A stretch of DNA of 35,900 nucleotides. Source: Leptospiraceae bacterium. Its GTDB lineage: Bacteria; Spirochaetota; Leptospiria; Leptospirales; Leptospiraceae. The DNA is taken from contig JACKPA010000026.1 in the NCBI GenBank assembly GCA_024233865.1, positions 1 through 35,900 of the forward strand. Direction: 5' to 3'. The position numbers were made by a program, and so were the translations under genes. Below are positions 7,649 to 16,366 of this stretch, one piece after another. The notes below the pieces were generated by a model. The model did not search any database and was not told where the DNA came from. It worked only from the letters and a program-made list of their open reading frames with translations. Each line of letters opens with the position of its first letter. The first letter of the stretch is position 1.

Positions 7649-10564
7649 TTAAAACTTATATCCTAACGTTATCCAAACATTCCTTTTTTCAATTGGCATC
7701 ATACTAGGATAAAAATTTCCATCGGCGACCCTAATCCCAGGATCAAAAAACAATCTGTTTGTTGCGTTGTTTATCAAAACATCCAAATACATTCCTTTAA
7801 AAAAGAAGTCGTTTTTCCTAATGTTGATCTTGACCATTTTATAACCGGTAACAGCTTTTTCAGGATTAGTGGCAACCGTTCTCCTTACGTCGATATAGTT
7901 CATGCCAGCGTAAAAAGACAAACTTTTTAAAAAATAGTATGTGATTCCCAGATAGCCTTTGTGGGTAGGAATATTGGGAATCCTTCCTTCTGAAACAACC
8001 GTAGATTTTCCCGTAAAATACTTATAGGTTTCCAAATAAATATCATTGGATACGTTGTCTCCTTTTCTTCCTTCCGTAGAAGGTGACAGTTGCAAAGAAG
8101 ACGGCAGATCGTAGTAATAGCCTTCCGAGTAAGTATATCGCAAATTTAAGCTTAAAATTTCACTTAGTTGTAAGCTACTATCAACCTCAGTTCCCAAAAC
8201 TCGGGCTTTTCCAACGTTTTGGTATTGATTCCATGGATTTCCGGCTTTTGGGTCTTTTCCATTGATCGTAGAAAAGTCTGAGGTTTGAACTTCTAGTATC
8301 AAATTTCTAATGGAATTGTAATAGGATTGGATAGAAACGTAGTATTTTTTTAAAAACCTATATCCGATACCAATCTCTCCGGATCGAAGCAACTCTGGCT
8401 TTAAGCTTTCATTTGGTTTTCTTTGTGGTGTTAAGGAATATAATTCTTCTCCGCTAGGCTCTCTAAAGGCAGTGCCCAAAAGCATTTTTAGGGTTAGATT
8501 TTGAGTGAGAGAATATACGGCACTCAGCCTTGGAGTATTGGCATTCCCGTAACTTGTGATATAGTCATGTCTATAACCGGCGGTTAAACGTAATTTTTCT
8601 ACTGGTTTATAGAGTTGCTGTATATAAATTGCATAGTTATTGTATCTATACCTATCCGCACTTCCGTAATCTTTGGCAGCCACAAAGTGTTTGGCAACAA
8701 CTCCGGCAGTAGTGGAAAATTGTTTATGGGGTTCCCATTGTAGTCTTTCTTCTATTTGGTAAGCGTAATCCGGTCTGTCATAAGTGTCTTCTATTACAAC
8801 ATCACCTGGCTGGTAATAGGCTGCCGGACCAAGTGTGTTTTGGTAAGCGTCTCTACTCGAATTTAGAATTTCCGTATGTCTTACAACAAGCTCTGAGTCC
8901 AAAGTCAATGTATCACTTACATTGGCAAGATAACCTGTCATCACCGTATTGTTTCTAACGTCCCAGTTTGAGCCTGTAAACCCTGCTTCTCCATTAATAA
9001 GCGAACCGTTTAAAATGCCCAATCTTCTGAAATTATTTCGAGCATCAAACTTACTGGTTTCCAAACCTCTCTGCTTAGTATCAACCCATTGTGTTCCATT
9101 CCCAAAATGTCCTTCCGCTTGAAGATACTGCCAATTGATTGTTTGGAAACGAAATCCACCTCGGCTAAATTTTGCCGTAATATTATAGGTATCCTCTCTG
9201 GAATTATTATAAGAAGGAGAAGAATAATAACCTACCGAATCTGCTGCCCAGTCACACACAACTCCACCACACAGCTTTTTTTCCAATTTGTAGTAGGGAT
9301 CATAGTTGTAATTGTAGTATGGGTCTGCATCTGTTGCCCCGTAGTTCGGTCTGTCTAATTTATTAATTCCTGCAAAGTTTGGTCCTTGTGTTTGGTAGTA
9401 ATAAAGCCCTACGCTATATTGAATAGGATTTTTTCCTTCCGAATTTCCTCTTGTAGAAAGACTCATTCCATATCCCGGATTTCTAAAATTACTTTCCCAA
9501 CCGCCATAGGTAACATCTGCGTGATTTCCTGGATTTGTTTGTCCGTCTCTTGTGATTATGTTGATAATTCCATTAAAAGCATTGGCACCATAAAGAGCTG
9601 ATGCAGGACCGGAAACAATCTCAATCCTTTCCACATTATGCAAGGGAAACCGTACAGTTCCACCTAACATCGCATTTTCAAATATATTGTTATCGGGAAC
9701 TCCATCCACATACAAAAGCGTTCTTTGCATGGTTCCAATAAGTCCTCTTTGATGGATCAAATCCGGATAAACCCCGTATGTATGCTGAAAATCAAAACCG
9801 GGAACATCTCGCAATGCATCAGAAATAGTTCTATATCCTCTTTCTTGGATTTGTTTTTCAGTGATTACGTATACGGCTGCCGGAGCATCTTTTAATTTGG
9901 TTTGTTTTCTAGTTGCCGTTACAACAACTTGATCTTCGATAAACTTGAATATATTTTGAGCTTCATCTTCTATTGCTGCCCTTCGAATCGGAAAACTCTT
10001 TTCTTTTCCAAGATTGGTATAAAGAAGCTCTTCTCCGATATTTTCCGGTTTTTCTTTTCGAGATGGATTTGTTCGTATTCTGAGCACCAATTTTTTTATA
10101 AAATCATCTTTTCTTTTTTCATCATCTACCCTAAGATCCTCTTTATCAATTTTAACATCCGTTTCTTTTAAGAGTTCCAGATTATCCGTAGCAGCCAAAG
10201 CGTCCGTAACATAGCCCGTTTGGGGATTGTATATTTGTGAGTAAAATAAAAGATTTCCAATATCATTTTTGCTATAATAACCGTCAACCAACAAAAAAGC
10301 ATTTTTGTCTTTGGCTTGTTTTAGATTTTGAGACAAATCTTTTGAATTGGCTTGTTCTACCTGATAATTGTTATTCTCTAAATTTGATTTGATCTTTTGG
10401 TATAAATCTTTACTCAATTCACTGTTTTCTTGTGCTTGATATGGTGAAAATTCAGACAAAATGATTAATTTTTTTTCTTGGGCACGTAACGATACCAAGC
10501 ACAAAAAAGACAAAATCAGAATAATATAACATTTTTTCATACAAAAAGATAAATAATAAATCAT
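7649..10564 (-). CDS. TonB-dependent outer membrane receptor with extra N-terminal periplasmic domain
   Basis: 971 residues. A signal peptide is followed by a TonB-dependent receptor: plug from about residue 213 (VVTATRKQTKLKDAPAAVYV, later DALRDVPGF, VDGVP, VERIEIVSGPASALYGANAF) and a long beta-barrel of alternating aromatic strands ending in a terminal Phe (WITLGYKF), as outer-membrane barrels do. Between signal peptide and plug lies an extra region of about 180 residues resembling periplasmic alpha/beta modules of the CsgG/FlgT/TolB-N type (LIILSEF...LVDGYYSK...FYSQIYNPQTGYVTD). Two starts are possible: ATG 10564, or ATG 10540, which gives a cleaner MKKCYIILILSF signal; neither has a strong Shine-Dalgarno. 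The substrate is unknown. No B12 riboswitch or Fur-like box was recognised upstream, so a BtuB assignment is not supported. The gene is divergent from the UDG gene. Confidence 0.9.
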   Translation of the reverse strand: MIYYLSFCMKKCYIILILSFLCLVSLRAQEKKLIILSEFSPYQAQENSELSKDLYQKIKSNLENNNYQVEQANSKDLSQNLKQAKDKNAFLLVDGYYSKNDIGNLLFYSQIYNPQTGYVTDALAATDNLELLKETDVKIDKEDLRVDDEKRKDDFIKKLVLRIRTNPSRKEKPENIGEELLYTNLGKEKSFPIRRAAIEDEAQNIFKFIEDQVVVTATRKQTKLKDAPAAVYVITEKQIQERGYRTISDALRDVPGFDFQHTYGVYPDLIHQRGLIGTMQRTLLYVDGVPDNNIFENAMLGGTVRFPLHNVERIEIVSGPASALYGANAFNGIINIITRDGQTNPGNHADVTYGGWESNFRNPGYGMSLSTRGNSEGKNPIQYSVGLYYYQTQGPNFAGINKLDRPNYGATDADPYYNYNYDPYYKLEKKLCGGVVCDWAADSVGYYSSPSYNNSREDTYNITAKFSRGGFRFQTINWQYLQAEGHFGNGTQWVDTKQRGLETSKFDARNNFRRLGILNGSLINGEAGFTGSNWDVRNNTVMTGYLANVSDTLTLDSELVVRHTEILNSSRDAYQNTLGPAAYYQPGDVVIEDTYDRPDYAYQIEERLQWEPHKQFSTTAGVVAKHFVAAKDYGSADRYRYNNYAIYIQQLYKPVEKLRLTAGYRHDYITSYGNANTPRLSAVYSLTQNLTLKMLLGTAFREPSGEELYSLTPQRKPNESLKPELLRSGEIGIGYRFLKKYYVSIQSYYNSIRNLILEVQTSDFSTINGKDPKAGNPWNQYQNVGKARVLGTEVDSSLQLSEILSLNLRYTYSEGYYYDLPSSLQLSPSTEGRKGDNVSNDIYLETYKYFTGKSTVVSEGRIPNIPTHKGYLGITYYFLKSLSFYAGMNYIDVRRTVATNPEKAVTGYKMVKINIRKNDFFFKGMYLDVLINNATNRLFFDPGIRVADGNFYPSMMPIEKRNVWITLGYKF

Positions 10565-10667
10565 AATTTTTTTTGAAAGTACTAAAGAAATTTTACCTAT
10601 GAAAAATTTATTCTTTAAAAAAAGATCGCTTAAAACCGTGATTTAATTCAGATAGGATTTTTATAAA

Positions 10668-11288
10668 ATGAAATCTAAAAAATTAGAAGAATTATCAAAA
10701 ATTGCAAGTACATGTACAAAATGTAAGTTATCCACTACTCGAACCAACGTTGTTTTTGGAGAAGGAAATCCGGAAGCAGAGTTGATGTTTATAGGAGAAG
10801 GTCCGGGAAAGCAGGAAGATTTGACAGGAAGACCCTTTATAGGAAAAGCCGGAGACGTATTGACGAGGCTTATTGAAGTCGGAATGCAAGTTCCCCGCTC
10901 AAAAGTTTATATAGCCAATATTACAAAATGCAGACCTACCATAAATCTGCAAATGGTCAAAGACAGACCTCCGGATACAGAAGAAACTAAAGCCTGTAGT
11001 CCGTATTTGGTTCAACAAATTGAAATCATACAACCCAAAGTGATTGTAACTCTTGGAAATCCCTCTACTAAATTTCTATTAAATACGGCGGATGGAATCA
11101 CCAAAATTCGCGGACAATGGTTTGAATACAATAGTATTCCAGTTCTCCCAACTTATCATCCGAGCTATATACTAAGAAACAATACGGAAGCAATTAAAAA
11201 AGATGTTTGGGAAGACTTTCAAAAAGTAATGGAAAAGTTGAACTGGCCTATTAAAACTAAAATCAAGTGGAAAGAAAATGGAGAATGA
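10668..11288 (+). CDS. Family 4 (Fe-S) uracil-DNA glycosylase
   Basis: 206 residues; removes uracil from DNA in base excision repair. The family 4 hallmarks are present: four Cys that bind a [4Fe-4S] cluster (Cys16, Cys19, Cys88, Cys110), the active-site motif GEGPGKQED (43-51), the TKCRP and RPPDTEE segments, TLGNPSTKFLL, and the C-terminal LPTYHPSYILRN motif. The start ATG follows an AGGA-type ribosome site. The stop codon overlaps the next gene, whose ATG lies 11 nt inside this one, so repair enzyme and hybrid kinase are translationally coupled. The C-terminal ~20 residues are Lys-rich. Confidence 0.94.
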   Translation: MKSKKLEELSKIASTCTKCKLSTTRTNVVFGEGNPEAELMFIGEGPGKQEDLTGRPFIGKAGDVLTRLIEVGMQVPRSKVYIANITKCRPTINLQMVKDRPPDTEETKACSPYLVQQIEIIQPKVIVTLGNPSTKFLLNTADGITKIRGQWFEYNSIPVLPTYHPSYILRNNTEAIKKDVWEDFQKVMEKLNWPIKTKIKWKENGE

Positions 11289-13692
11289 AGAACTATCTCA
11301 TACTATCGAAGAGTTAGAAAACAGATATAAGTTACTATCCGATCTAACCTTTGAAGGCATTCTCTTGCACGAGAATGGGGTTTCTATAGATGTAAACGAG
11401 GCTTTCTTGAAGATAACCGGGTACAAACGAGAAGAGTTAGCGGGGAAAAATCTGATCTCATTATTGGTTCCGTCCCAAGAAGATAGAGATTTGATCGAGT
11501 TTAATATTGCTCGAAATTATACTAGACCTTATATTATCCAAGGTCGCAAAAAAAATGGCACTATGTTTTTCGCAGAGATCGAAAGTAAAAAAGTTGAATA
11601 TTACGATAAGCAGGTTCGTATAGCCGCGATTCGAGACGTTAGCAAAAGGGTTATGATTGAAAGACAACATGAAAAAACCAGAAAACAATTTGAATTTCTT
11701 AGCCAAAGTGCCTTTGAATTAATCAAATTAACCGATGAAAAAGACATTTATGAATATTTAGGAATACAGATCCAAAAGATTATTGATAATTGTGTTGTAT
11801 CCCTGCATATCATTGATTACAGTGAAAATACAATAGAAGCCCATGATGTTTTTGGTTTGGATCAATCTTTGCTTGGTACATTATTCAAGATAGCCGGTTA
11901 TCAATTTATCAAAGGTAAAAAATATTCAATTCTCCATGACTTGACTAAGCTTTATCCTCTTGGTAAACTATCCGAATACAAAAAAGGATTTGGAGACTTG
12001 GCGAGTAGTGTATTACCTGAGTTTGTCTATCAATCTTTTCAAAAAATTCTGAATGTTCATAAAGTTTATGGTATAGGTATTGGCTCTGAAGATAAATTGC
12101 ATGCCGGGTTTCATATATACACACAAAATGAAACCATAATTGAAAATCCCTACTTTATAGAGACGTTGGTACACCAGGCTTCTATCGCCCTTGAACGAAA
12201 AAAAATGGAAAAAAATTTGGTTGTAGAAAAAGAAAGAGCTGAAATTGCAAACCATACAAAAAGTCTTTTTCTCGCCAATATGTCGCATGAAATTCGAACT
12301 CCTATGAATTCCGTTCTTGGCTTTGCCGAGTTGCTAGAAAAAGAAATTCATGATCCTATTCAAAAAGAATACCTGCGATCTATTAAAACAAGCGGACAAA
12401 CCCTCCTTAGTCTTATCAATGATATTTTAGATTTATCCAAAATAGAGGCGGATAAAGTTGAAATTCGTTATGAACCATTTGATATAAAGGCAATACTTGA
12501 AGAAATGAGAAATATTTTTTCTTTAAAAGTAGAACAAAAAAACTTAAAATTACTGACGCATGTTTCCGAAGATTTTCCAAACTACATTCTTTTGGATGAA
12601 TTACGGATCAGACAAATATTATTGAATTTAATTAGTAATGCAGTAAAATTTACCGAAGAAGGTTGTATCAAGGTTTCAATTGTTTCTCAGAAGAGTGACG
12701 CTTCTTATAAAATTATTTTGAGTGTAGAGGACACTGGCATCGGTATAGAAAAGGAAAATCAAAAGATGATCTTTGACGTTTTTGCTCAACAAGAGAATCA
12801 AGACAATCGTAAATATGGTGGTACGGGATTAGGTCTGGCAATTACAAAACGTCTGACAGAAATGATGGGAGGACGAGTCTATGTTGAAAGTGAGATTGGC
12901 AAAGGCAGTAAATTTTCAGTTATATTTCCTTATATAGTGGGTAATAAAAATTCTAGATTAAAACATAAAATTGAGGACTATAACTTTACCGAAATTCAAT
13001 TTGAAGCGTCGTCCGTTTTAATTGTGGATGACGTTGAGTCAAATCGAAGTTTACTAAAAAAGTTTTTATCCAAAACTAATATTAAAATACTTGAAGCCAA
13101 TAACGGAGAAAATGCAATTTTGCAGGCAAAAACCTTCAAACCGGATATTATTTTGATGGATATACGAATGCCTGAAGTGGATGGTTATAAAGCAACCGAA
13201 GTAATTAAAAAAGATTTCCGTCTAAAACATATTCCCATAATAGCCGTAACAGCAACGGTAACCAAAGAAGAAACAAACTATCACCTTTTTGATGGATTCT
13301 TAAGCAAACCAGTTCAAATAAGGAATTTGATTATCGAATTGATAAAATATTTACCGCACAAAATAAATAAAAAAACTGATGTAAACCCAAAAAATAATAC
13401 AATCCAATTCCCTCAAGAAACAATAGAAAAACTACCGGAACTAATTTTGTTCTTAGAAACACAAATTTACGAGAAATGGAAAACGGTAAAAAAGTCTCCT
13501 GACTTCTTAGAAATAGAAGAATTTGGTTCATTAACAAAAGACATTGGTGAAAAGCATTTTAATCCAATTGTGGAAGACTATGGTACAAAGCTAAAATATG
13601 CTGCATCCAACTTTATGATTGACGAAATGAAGAGTTTGTTAGGTTCTTACCACGACTTAATCGAACAAATAAAAAATGCTAAAACTGTTTGA
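11278..13692 (+). CDS. Hybrid sensor histidine kinase, PAS-GAF(like)-HisKA-HATPase-REC
   Basis: 804 residues, no membrane segment. Order: PAS with PAC (about 12-130), a GAF-like region (about 145-310) ending in VHQASIALERKKMEKN, HisKA with the His in FLANMSHEIRTPMNSVLGFAELL, HATPase with N box NLISNAVKFT, DTGIGI and GGTGLGL boxes, and a receiver with VLIVDDVESNR, phospho-acceptor Asp in IILMDIRMPEVDGY and the Lys in LSKPV. About 110 C-terminal residues form a helical tail without a recognisable Hpt His motif, so the relay partner must be elsewhere. The start overlaps the UDG gene by 11 nt. The 3' end overlaps the convergent small membrane protein gene by 14 nt. Signal and output are unknown. 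Confidence 0.92.
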   Translation: MENEELSHTIEELENRYKLLSDLTFEGILLHENGVSIDVNEAFLKITGYKREELAGKNLISLLVPSQEDRDLIEFNIARNYTRPYIIQGRKKNGTMFFAEIESKKVEYYDKQVRIAAIRDVSKRVMIERQHEKTRKQFEFLSQSAFELIKLTDEKDIYEYLGIQIQKIIDNCVVSLHIIDYSENTIEAHDVFGLDQSLLGTLFKIAGYQFIKGKKYSILHDLTKLYPLGKLSEYKKGFGDLASSVLPEFVYQSFQKILNVHKVYGIGIGSEDKLHAGFHIYTQNETIIENPYFIETLVHQASIALERKKMEKNLVVEKERAEIANHTKSLFLANMSHEIRTPMNSVLGFAELLEKEIHDPIQKEYLRSIKTSGQTLLSLINDILDLSKIEADKVEIRYEPFDIKAILEEMRNIFSLKVEQKNLKLLTHVSEDFPNYILLDELRIRQILLNLISNAVKFTEEGCIKVSIVSQKSDASYKIILSVEDTGIGIEKENQKMIFDVFAQQENQDNRKYGGTGLGLAITKRLTEMMGGRVYVESEIGKGSKFSVIFPYIVGNKNSRLKHKIEDYNFTEIQFEASSVLIVDDVESNRSLLKKFLSKTNIKILEANNGENAILQAKTFKPDIILMDIRMPEVDGYKATEVIKKDFRLKHIPIIAVTATVTKEETNYHLFDGFLSKPVQIRNLIIELIKYLPHKINKKTDVNPKNNTIQFPQETIEKLPELILFLETQIYEKWKTVKKSPDFLEIEEFGSLTKDIGEKHFNPIVEDYGTKLKYAASNFMIDEMKSLLGSYHDLIEQIKNAKTV

Positions 13693-13984
13693 CTTCTTTC
13701 CAATGATACGCTAGGAAAATAATAAGCGGGATATAAAAAACGCTAAAAAGCACCATACCGTACATTGTTATAAAACCCCAAATCATTAAAGTTTCGAAGT
13801 TCAATCTGGGAGAGTCAACGAAAGTAAAAAAAGCTCCTATCAAAGAAGCATTGACAATGTAAAAAACTATCCCTAATAAAAATATTTTTTTAAAAGTTGC
13901 AAGTTCATATTTTTCAATTAGCCAACGAAATAAAAATAAATTGGGAATCAGCAATACCAAAGTTACTAAAAATATAGCTACCAT
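13679..13984 (-). CDS. Small three-helix membrane protein, unknown
   Basis: 101 residues with three hydrophobic helices (about 2-20, 33-53, 65-92) and charged ends (EKYE near the first loop, HWKEVKQF at the C-terminus). I do not recognise the family. It lies downstream of the DUF6580-like gene on the same strand, but a 180-nt gap with the twin-hairpin repeat separates them, so membership of the B12-riboswitch operon is possible, not shown. Its last 14 nt overlap the convergent end of the hybrid kinase. The ATG at 13984 has a weak AAGG about 4 nt upstream; a GGAGG lies further away. Confidence 0.6.
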   Translation of the reverse strand: MVAIFLVTLVLLIPNLFLFRWLIEKYELATFKKIFLLGIVFYIVNASLIGAFFTFVDSPRLNFETLMIWGFITMYGMVLFSVFYIPLIIFLAYHWKEVKQF

Positions 13985-14051
13985 AAAACCTTTTCAGACC
14001 TCCAATTAGCCTAAACAAAAACTTAGTCAAATTTGGGGCTGTGTAATAAGG

Positions 14052-14118
14052 GGACATTTCGACTACGCTCAATGTCCGAAAGGCATCCAAACGCTCCCTG
14101 AACGTAGTCGAAGGGAGC
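14052..14118. repeat. Twin-hairpin dispersed repeat with complementary loops
   Basis: Hairpin 1: ggacatt (14052-14058) pairs with aatgtcc (14071-14077) around a 12-nt loop. Hairpin 2: gctccc (14093-14098) pairs with gggagc (14113-14118) around a 14-nt loop. The two loops are complementary to each other over 11 of 12 bases (tcgactacgctc versus gaacgtagtcga), so the RNA or single-stranded DNA could form either two hairpins with kissing loops or one long 14-bp outer stem (14058-14071 with 14099-14112, one mismatch). A degenerate copy is at 1-66. It sits between the DUF6580-like gene and the small membrane protein. Confidence 0.75.
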
Positions 14119-14163
14119 AAAAACTGGCTTTTTACACAGCTTCCATTAAGAGCAAACTAAATT

Positions 14164-14694
14164 TTACGCATGAGCCAATAATTCTTGGTTAGAAGATTTA
14201 TCTGCCAATACTTTGTGCAATAGAAATAGCACTGGAGTAAATACCAAATCTCCAATTAAAGTATATTGGAAAAAAGGAATAGCTGCCAAATAGCATTGTA
14301 ACAATCCTGCGGTTGTATGCGGATAAAGTGGCATCATCATCCATACTCCCAAATTGGTGATAATAAAAAATTGAACACTTGCCAAAAAAGTTACGCCAGC
14401 AATTGACAACATTTTATCCGTATTCCTAAGCAAATACCTACCCAACATTACATTTATTAAAACAGCCAAATACACAAATAAAATCGTTTCATGAAACATG
14501 CCAAAACCATGTATTTGGGATAAAAGAAAATCCGTTGCAAGCATAAGAATAAGAGGTAAAATAAACGCACTTTTGCCCTTTAATCTTGCCCCCGAATAAA
14601 CACTTAAGCCCCCTACGGAAGAAAAGTTGGGCGGATGTGGAATCACTCTTAGCAGGGCTGCAACTACAGACCCAAATATTCCTAAATTTTTCAT
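14164..14694 (-). CDS. DUF6580/ECF S-component-like small membrane protein in B12-riboswitch operon
   Basis: 176 residues with about five hydrophobic helices (around 5-18, 43-60, 67-86, 98-120, 135-160). The N-terminal R-x-x-PHPPNFSSVGGLSVYSGARL segment and LPLILMLATDFLL match my memory of the uncharacterised DUF6580 family; the size and layout recall substrate-binding S components of ECF vitamin transporters. No ATPase or EcfT partner is in the window. Third gene after a cobalamin riboswitch, 71 nt after the preceding gene, with a strong GAGGAGG ribosome site. The context suggests transport of cobalamin, a precursor or cobalt; this is inference. The family recall should be treated as tentative. 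Confidence 0.75.
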   Translation of the reverse strand: MKNLGIFGSVVAALLRVIPHPPNFSSVGGLSVYSGARLKGKSAFILPLILMLATDFLLSQIHGFGMFHETILFVYLAVLINVMLGRYLLRNTDKMLSIAGVTFLASVQFFIITNLGVWMMMPLYPHTTAGLLQCYLAAIPFFQYTLIGDLVFTPVLFLLHKVLADKSSNQELLAHA

Positions 14695-14765
14695 TAAAAA
14701 GACCTCCTCAAGGTTTAGAATTCATTTTCTTGTTATAGTTCAAAATAAAGCAATTATTTTTTATT

Positions 14766-15644
14766 CTATCTTGCCACTACTTCTTTGGCAACAACTCCAT
14801 CAATATCTGGTCCTCTTCCGGTGGAACTTCCATCTTGTGGAAATGTGCTTCCCGTATCTGGATTTGTTCTGGTTGCGGCATTTGTCAATTTTAAATAAAT
14901 GAAACCATTGGACTTAATATCACTCACTTCTGTAGAATCACAATTCGTACCACTGGCAGAATTATTAGTGGAGCTTAAATTGTCCAAATCAAATCCATCT
15001 CCTCCGGCTAAATCGGAATCAAAAACTTCCGAAGCAGACAAAGGATTTGTGGTCATGTTGTATTTTACGGGTGTTAGTCCGGCAAAATTTCCCCAATAGT
15101 TAATAACACCGCTATAGGCTGTCTCATCGCTATTTTTGTAATCCGGACTCCAACCACACCATTTTGACAGATCATTGCTAACCTCTACAATAATTGGTTC
15201 CACAAAATAGGTGCCACTACTAGCATTTTTAAATGCGTTTTCAAAGACTACAAAATCCACACCAGATGAGTTTTTTACCTTTTTACTATTCCATTCCAAA
15301 ATGATATAGCCATTATCTGTTGTGGAAGGTAATTCATAAATATCAAGAGAACCGGCATCTTCTCCCTTTCCACAAACTCCATTAATGGCTTTGCTTGGAT
15401 CCTTGAATTCCGTATTGGCATCGCTTCCGGGAGCTGATGTAACCGTGTCTGCAATCAAAACATCAGTTGGTAAAGTAGCAGGAGGGCAATCCGTAGAGTT
15501 TGTAGTTGTTCCCGTATTAGACGAGGCAAGCAACAATAGTGCTGCCGCTTCTTCCCCTGAAGAATTGCTTCCTGTTTCACACTTACCTAAAACAAGCAAA
15601 GCAAAAAGGCAAAATATACCTTTTGTAAAGTAAAATCTCACCAT
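14766..15644 (-). CDS. Surface lipoprotein of the cobalamin-riboswitch operon, beta-sandwich-like
   Basis: 292 residues. A signal peptide ends in LVLGKC (Cys22), a spirochaetal lipobox, followed by a low-complexity linker (Ala/Ser/Thr-rich, about 23-55). The rest reads as a beta-rich exported domain: VDFVVFENAF (about 127-136), EPIIVEVSNDLSKWCGW, FAGLTPVKYN, GGDGFDLDNL, NGFIYLKLTNA and a final GPDIDGVVAKEV. I have seen this FENAF...VEVS...GGDxFDL...DIDGV pattern in cell-surface proteins encoded near B12 loci of other phyla, but cannot verify it here. The Asp-rich turns suggest bound metal. The ATG overlaps the stop of the upstream lipoprotein gene by 7 nt, so both are translationally coupled. 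A surface role in capturing cobalamin is the likeliest guess. Confidence 0.78.
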   Translation of the reverse strand: MVRFYFTKGIFCLFALLVLGKCETGSNSSGEEAAALLLLASSNTGTTTNSTDCPPATLPTDVLIADTVTSAPGSDANTEFKDPSKAINGVCGKGEDAGSLDIYELPSTTDNGYIILEWNSKKVKNSSGVDFVVFENAFKNASSGTYFVEPIIVEVSNDLSKWCGWSPDYKNSDETAYSGVINYWGNFAGLTPVKYNMTTNPLSASEVFDSDLAGGDGFDLDNLSSTNNSASGTNCDSTEVSDIKSNGFIYLKLTNAATRTNPDTGSTFPQDGSSTGRGPDIDGVVAKEVVAR

Positions 15645-16276
15645 GATGTTGTATCAGTTGTAGATAGTGCTCTACTCCAACCAAAACCATTGCAGCCGGA
15701 ACTTGTGGGACTACTTGAGTCTGTTGTGGTTGTATCTGATTTTGCTGCACTTAAAGAATCCTTTCCGATTACAGCTTCACAAAAATAAAAACACTTGGAG
15801 GCTGAATTTTCACAGCCGGAGGTTGTTGTGTTTGTCCAGTCAATTCTGCCGTATTTCCCTCTATAGTCAGTTCCAAAACTTGCATAATAGTTATTGTTTC
15901 CTTGCCCTTGCTGATAATATAGTTTATTGTTTGCATTATCTATCTCAACAATTCGATAAAAAAAGTCATCTATGGACGAAGATGAAGACGAAGTTGTTGT
16001 TGACCATGAACCCAACCCTGAATCATAAGGCGAAGTCATCACAACAATTCTTCCTGATTCCGTATATGTGCTACTGGCATAATAACCTGTTTTCCAATAT
16101 CCTTGTAACTCGACAAGTCTGTTTTGAAACGTTTGCAGCTCATTGGTTTGCAAAAGAGCTGCCAAAAGATACGTATTTGCTGTATCTTTGGAAACGGTAT
16201 CGGAATTATTTTGGCAATTTGTTGAAATAAGCAAAAAGCCAAAGACAACAAACCATCTAATTAAATGAGTAAACAT
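15638..16276 (-). CDS. Lipoprotein, first gene after the cobalamin riboswitch
   Basis: 212 residues. Signal peptide with spirochaetal lipobox (LLISTNC, Cys21). The mature protein has a compact beta-rich region with LQGYWKTGYY, FFYRIVEIDNANNKLYYQQ, YRGKYGRIDWTN, KCFYFCEAVIGKDSL and a C-terminal SSGCNGFGWSRAL, separated by Ser/Thr/Gly-rich stretches; five or so Cys could pair. The function is not recognised. The frame is open upstream to 16423, but that extension would run through the riboswitch aptamer. I choose ATG 16276 because the AGGAGG at 16281-16286 precedes it and a signal peptide begins there. Its regulation by B12 is predicted from the 5' leader. It overlaps the next lipoprotein gene by 7 nt. 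Confidence 0.82.
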   Translation of the reverse strand: MFTHLIRWFVVFGFLLISTNCQNNSDTVSKDTANTYLLAALLQTNELQTFQNRLVELQGYWKTGYYASSTYTESGRIVVMTSPYDSGLGSWSTTTSSSSSSIDDFFYRIVEIDNANNKLYYQQGQGNNNYYASFGTDYRGKYGRIDWTNTTTSGCENSASKCFYFCEAVIGKDSLSAAKSDTTTTDSSSPTSSGCNGFGWSRALSTTDTTSW

Positions 16277-16280
16277 ATTT

Positions 16281-16366
16281 CCTCCTGGAAAAATAAATTC
16301 TATTTCCAGACGGGAGGTACCTCTAAAACTTGCTTTTTTAAAAAATTCTCCAATCCACGAGAGAAC
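16281..16366 (-). promoter_or_regulatory. Candidate expression platform of the B12 riboswitch
   Basis: Two switching elements are visible on the minus strand. One is a weak hairpin, TTCTC (16365-16361) with GAGAA (16350-16346), followed by a T6 run, resembling an intrinsic terminator. The other is a CCTCCC (16317-16312) that can pair with the AGGAGG ribosome site (16286-16281) of the first gene, with a CTGGAAA/TTTCCAG hairpin just before that site. Which one operates cannot be decided by reading. Confidence 0.5.

Noticed and set aside
7649..10564. Naming the TonB-dependent receptor BtuB because of the B12 theme
   Set aside because: No cobalamin riboswitch in its leader and the barrel gives no substrate; left unnamed.
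13914..14120. 68-residue minus-strand frame across the twin-hairpin repeat
   Set aside because: It translates the repeat and overlaps the start of the small membrane protein; not a gene.
15667..16230. 187-residue plus-strand open frame opposite the lipoprotein gene
   Set aside because: Composition is that of an antisense shadow (Leu/Tyr/His-rich), no ribosome site, and the minus-strand gene has a signal peptide and riboswitch.
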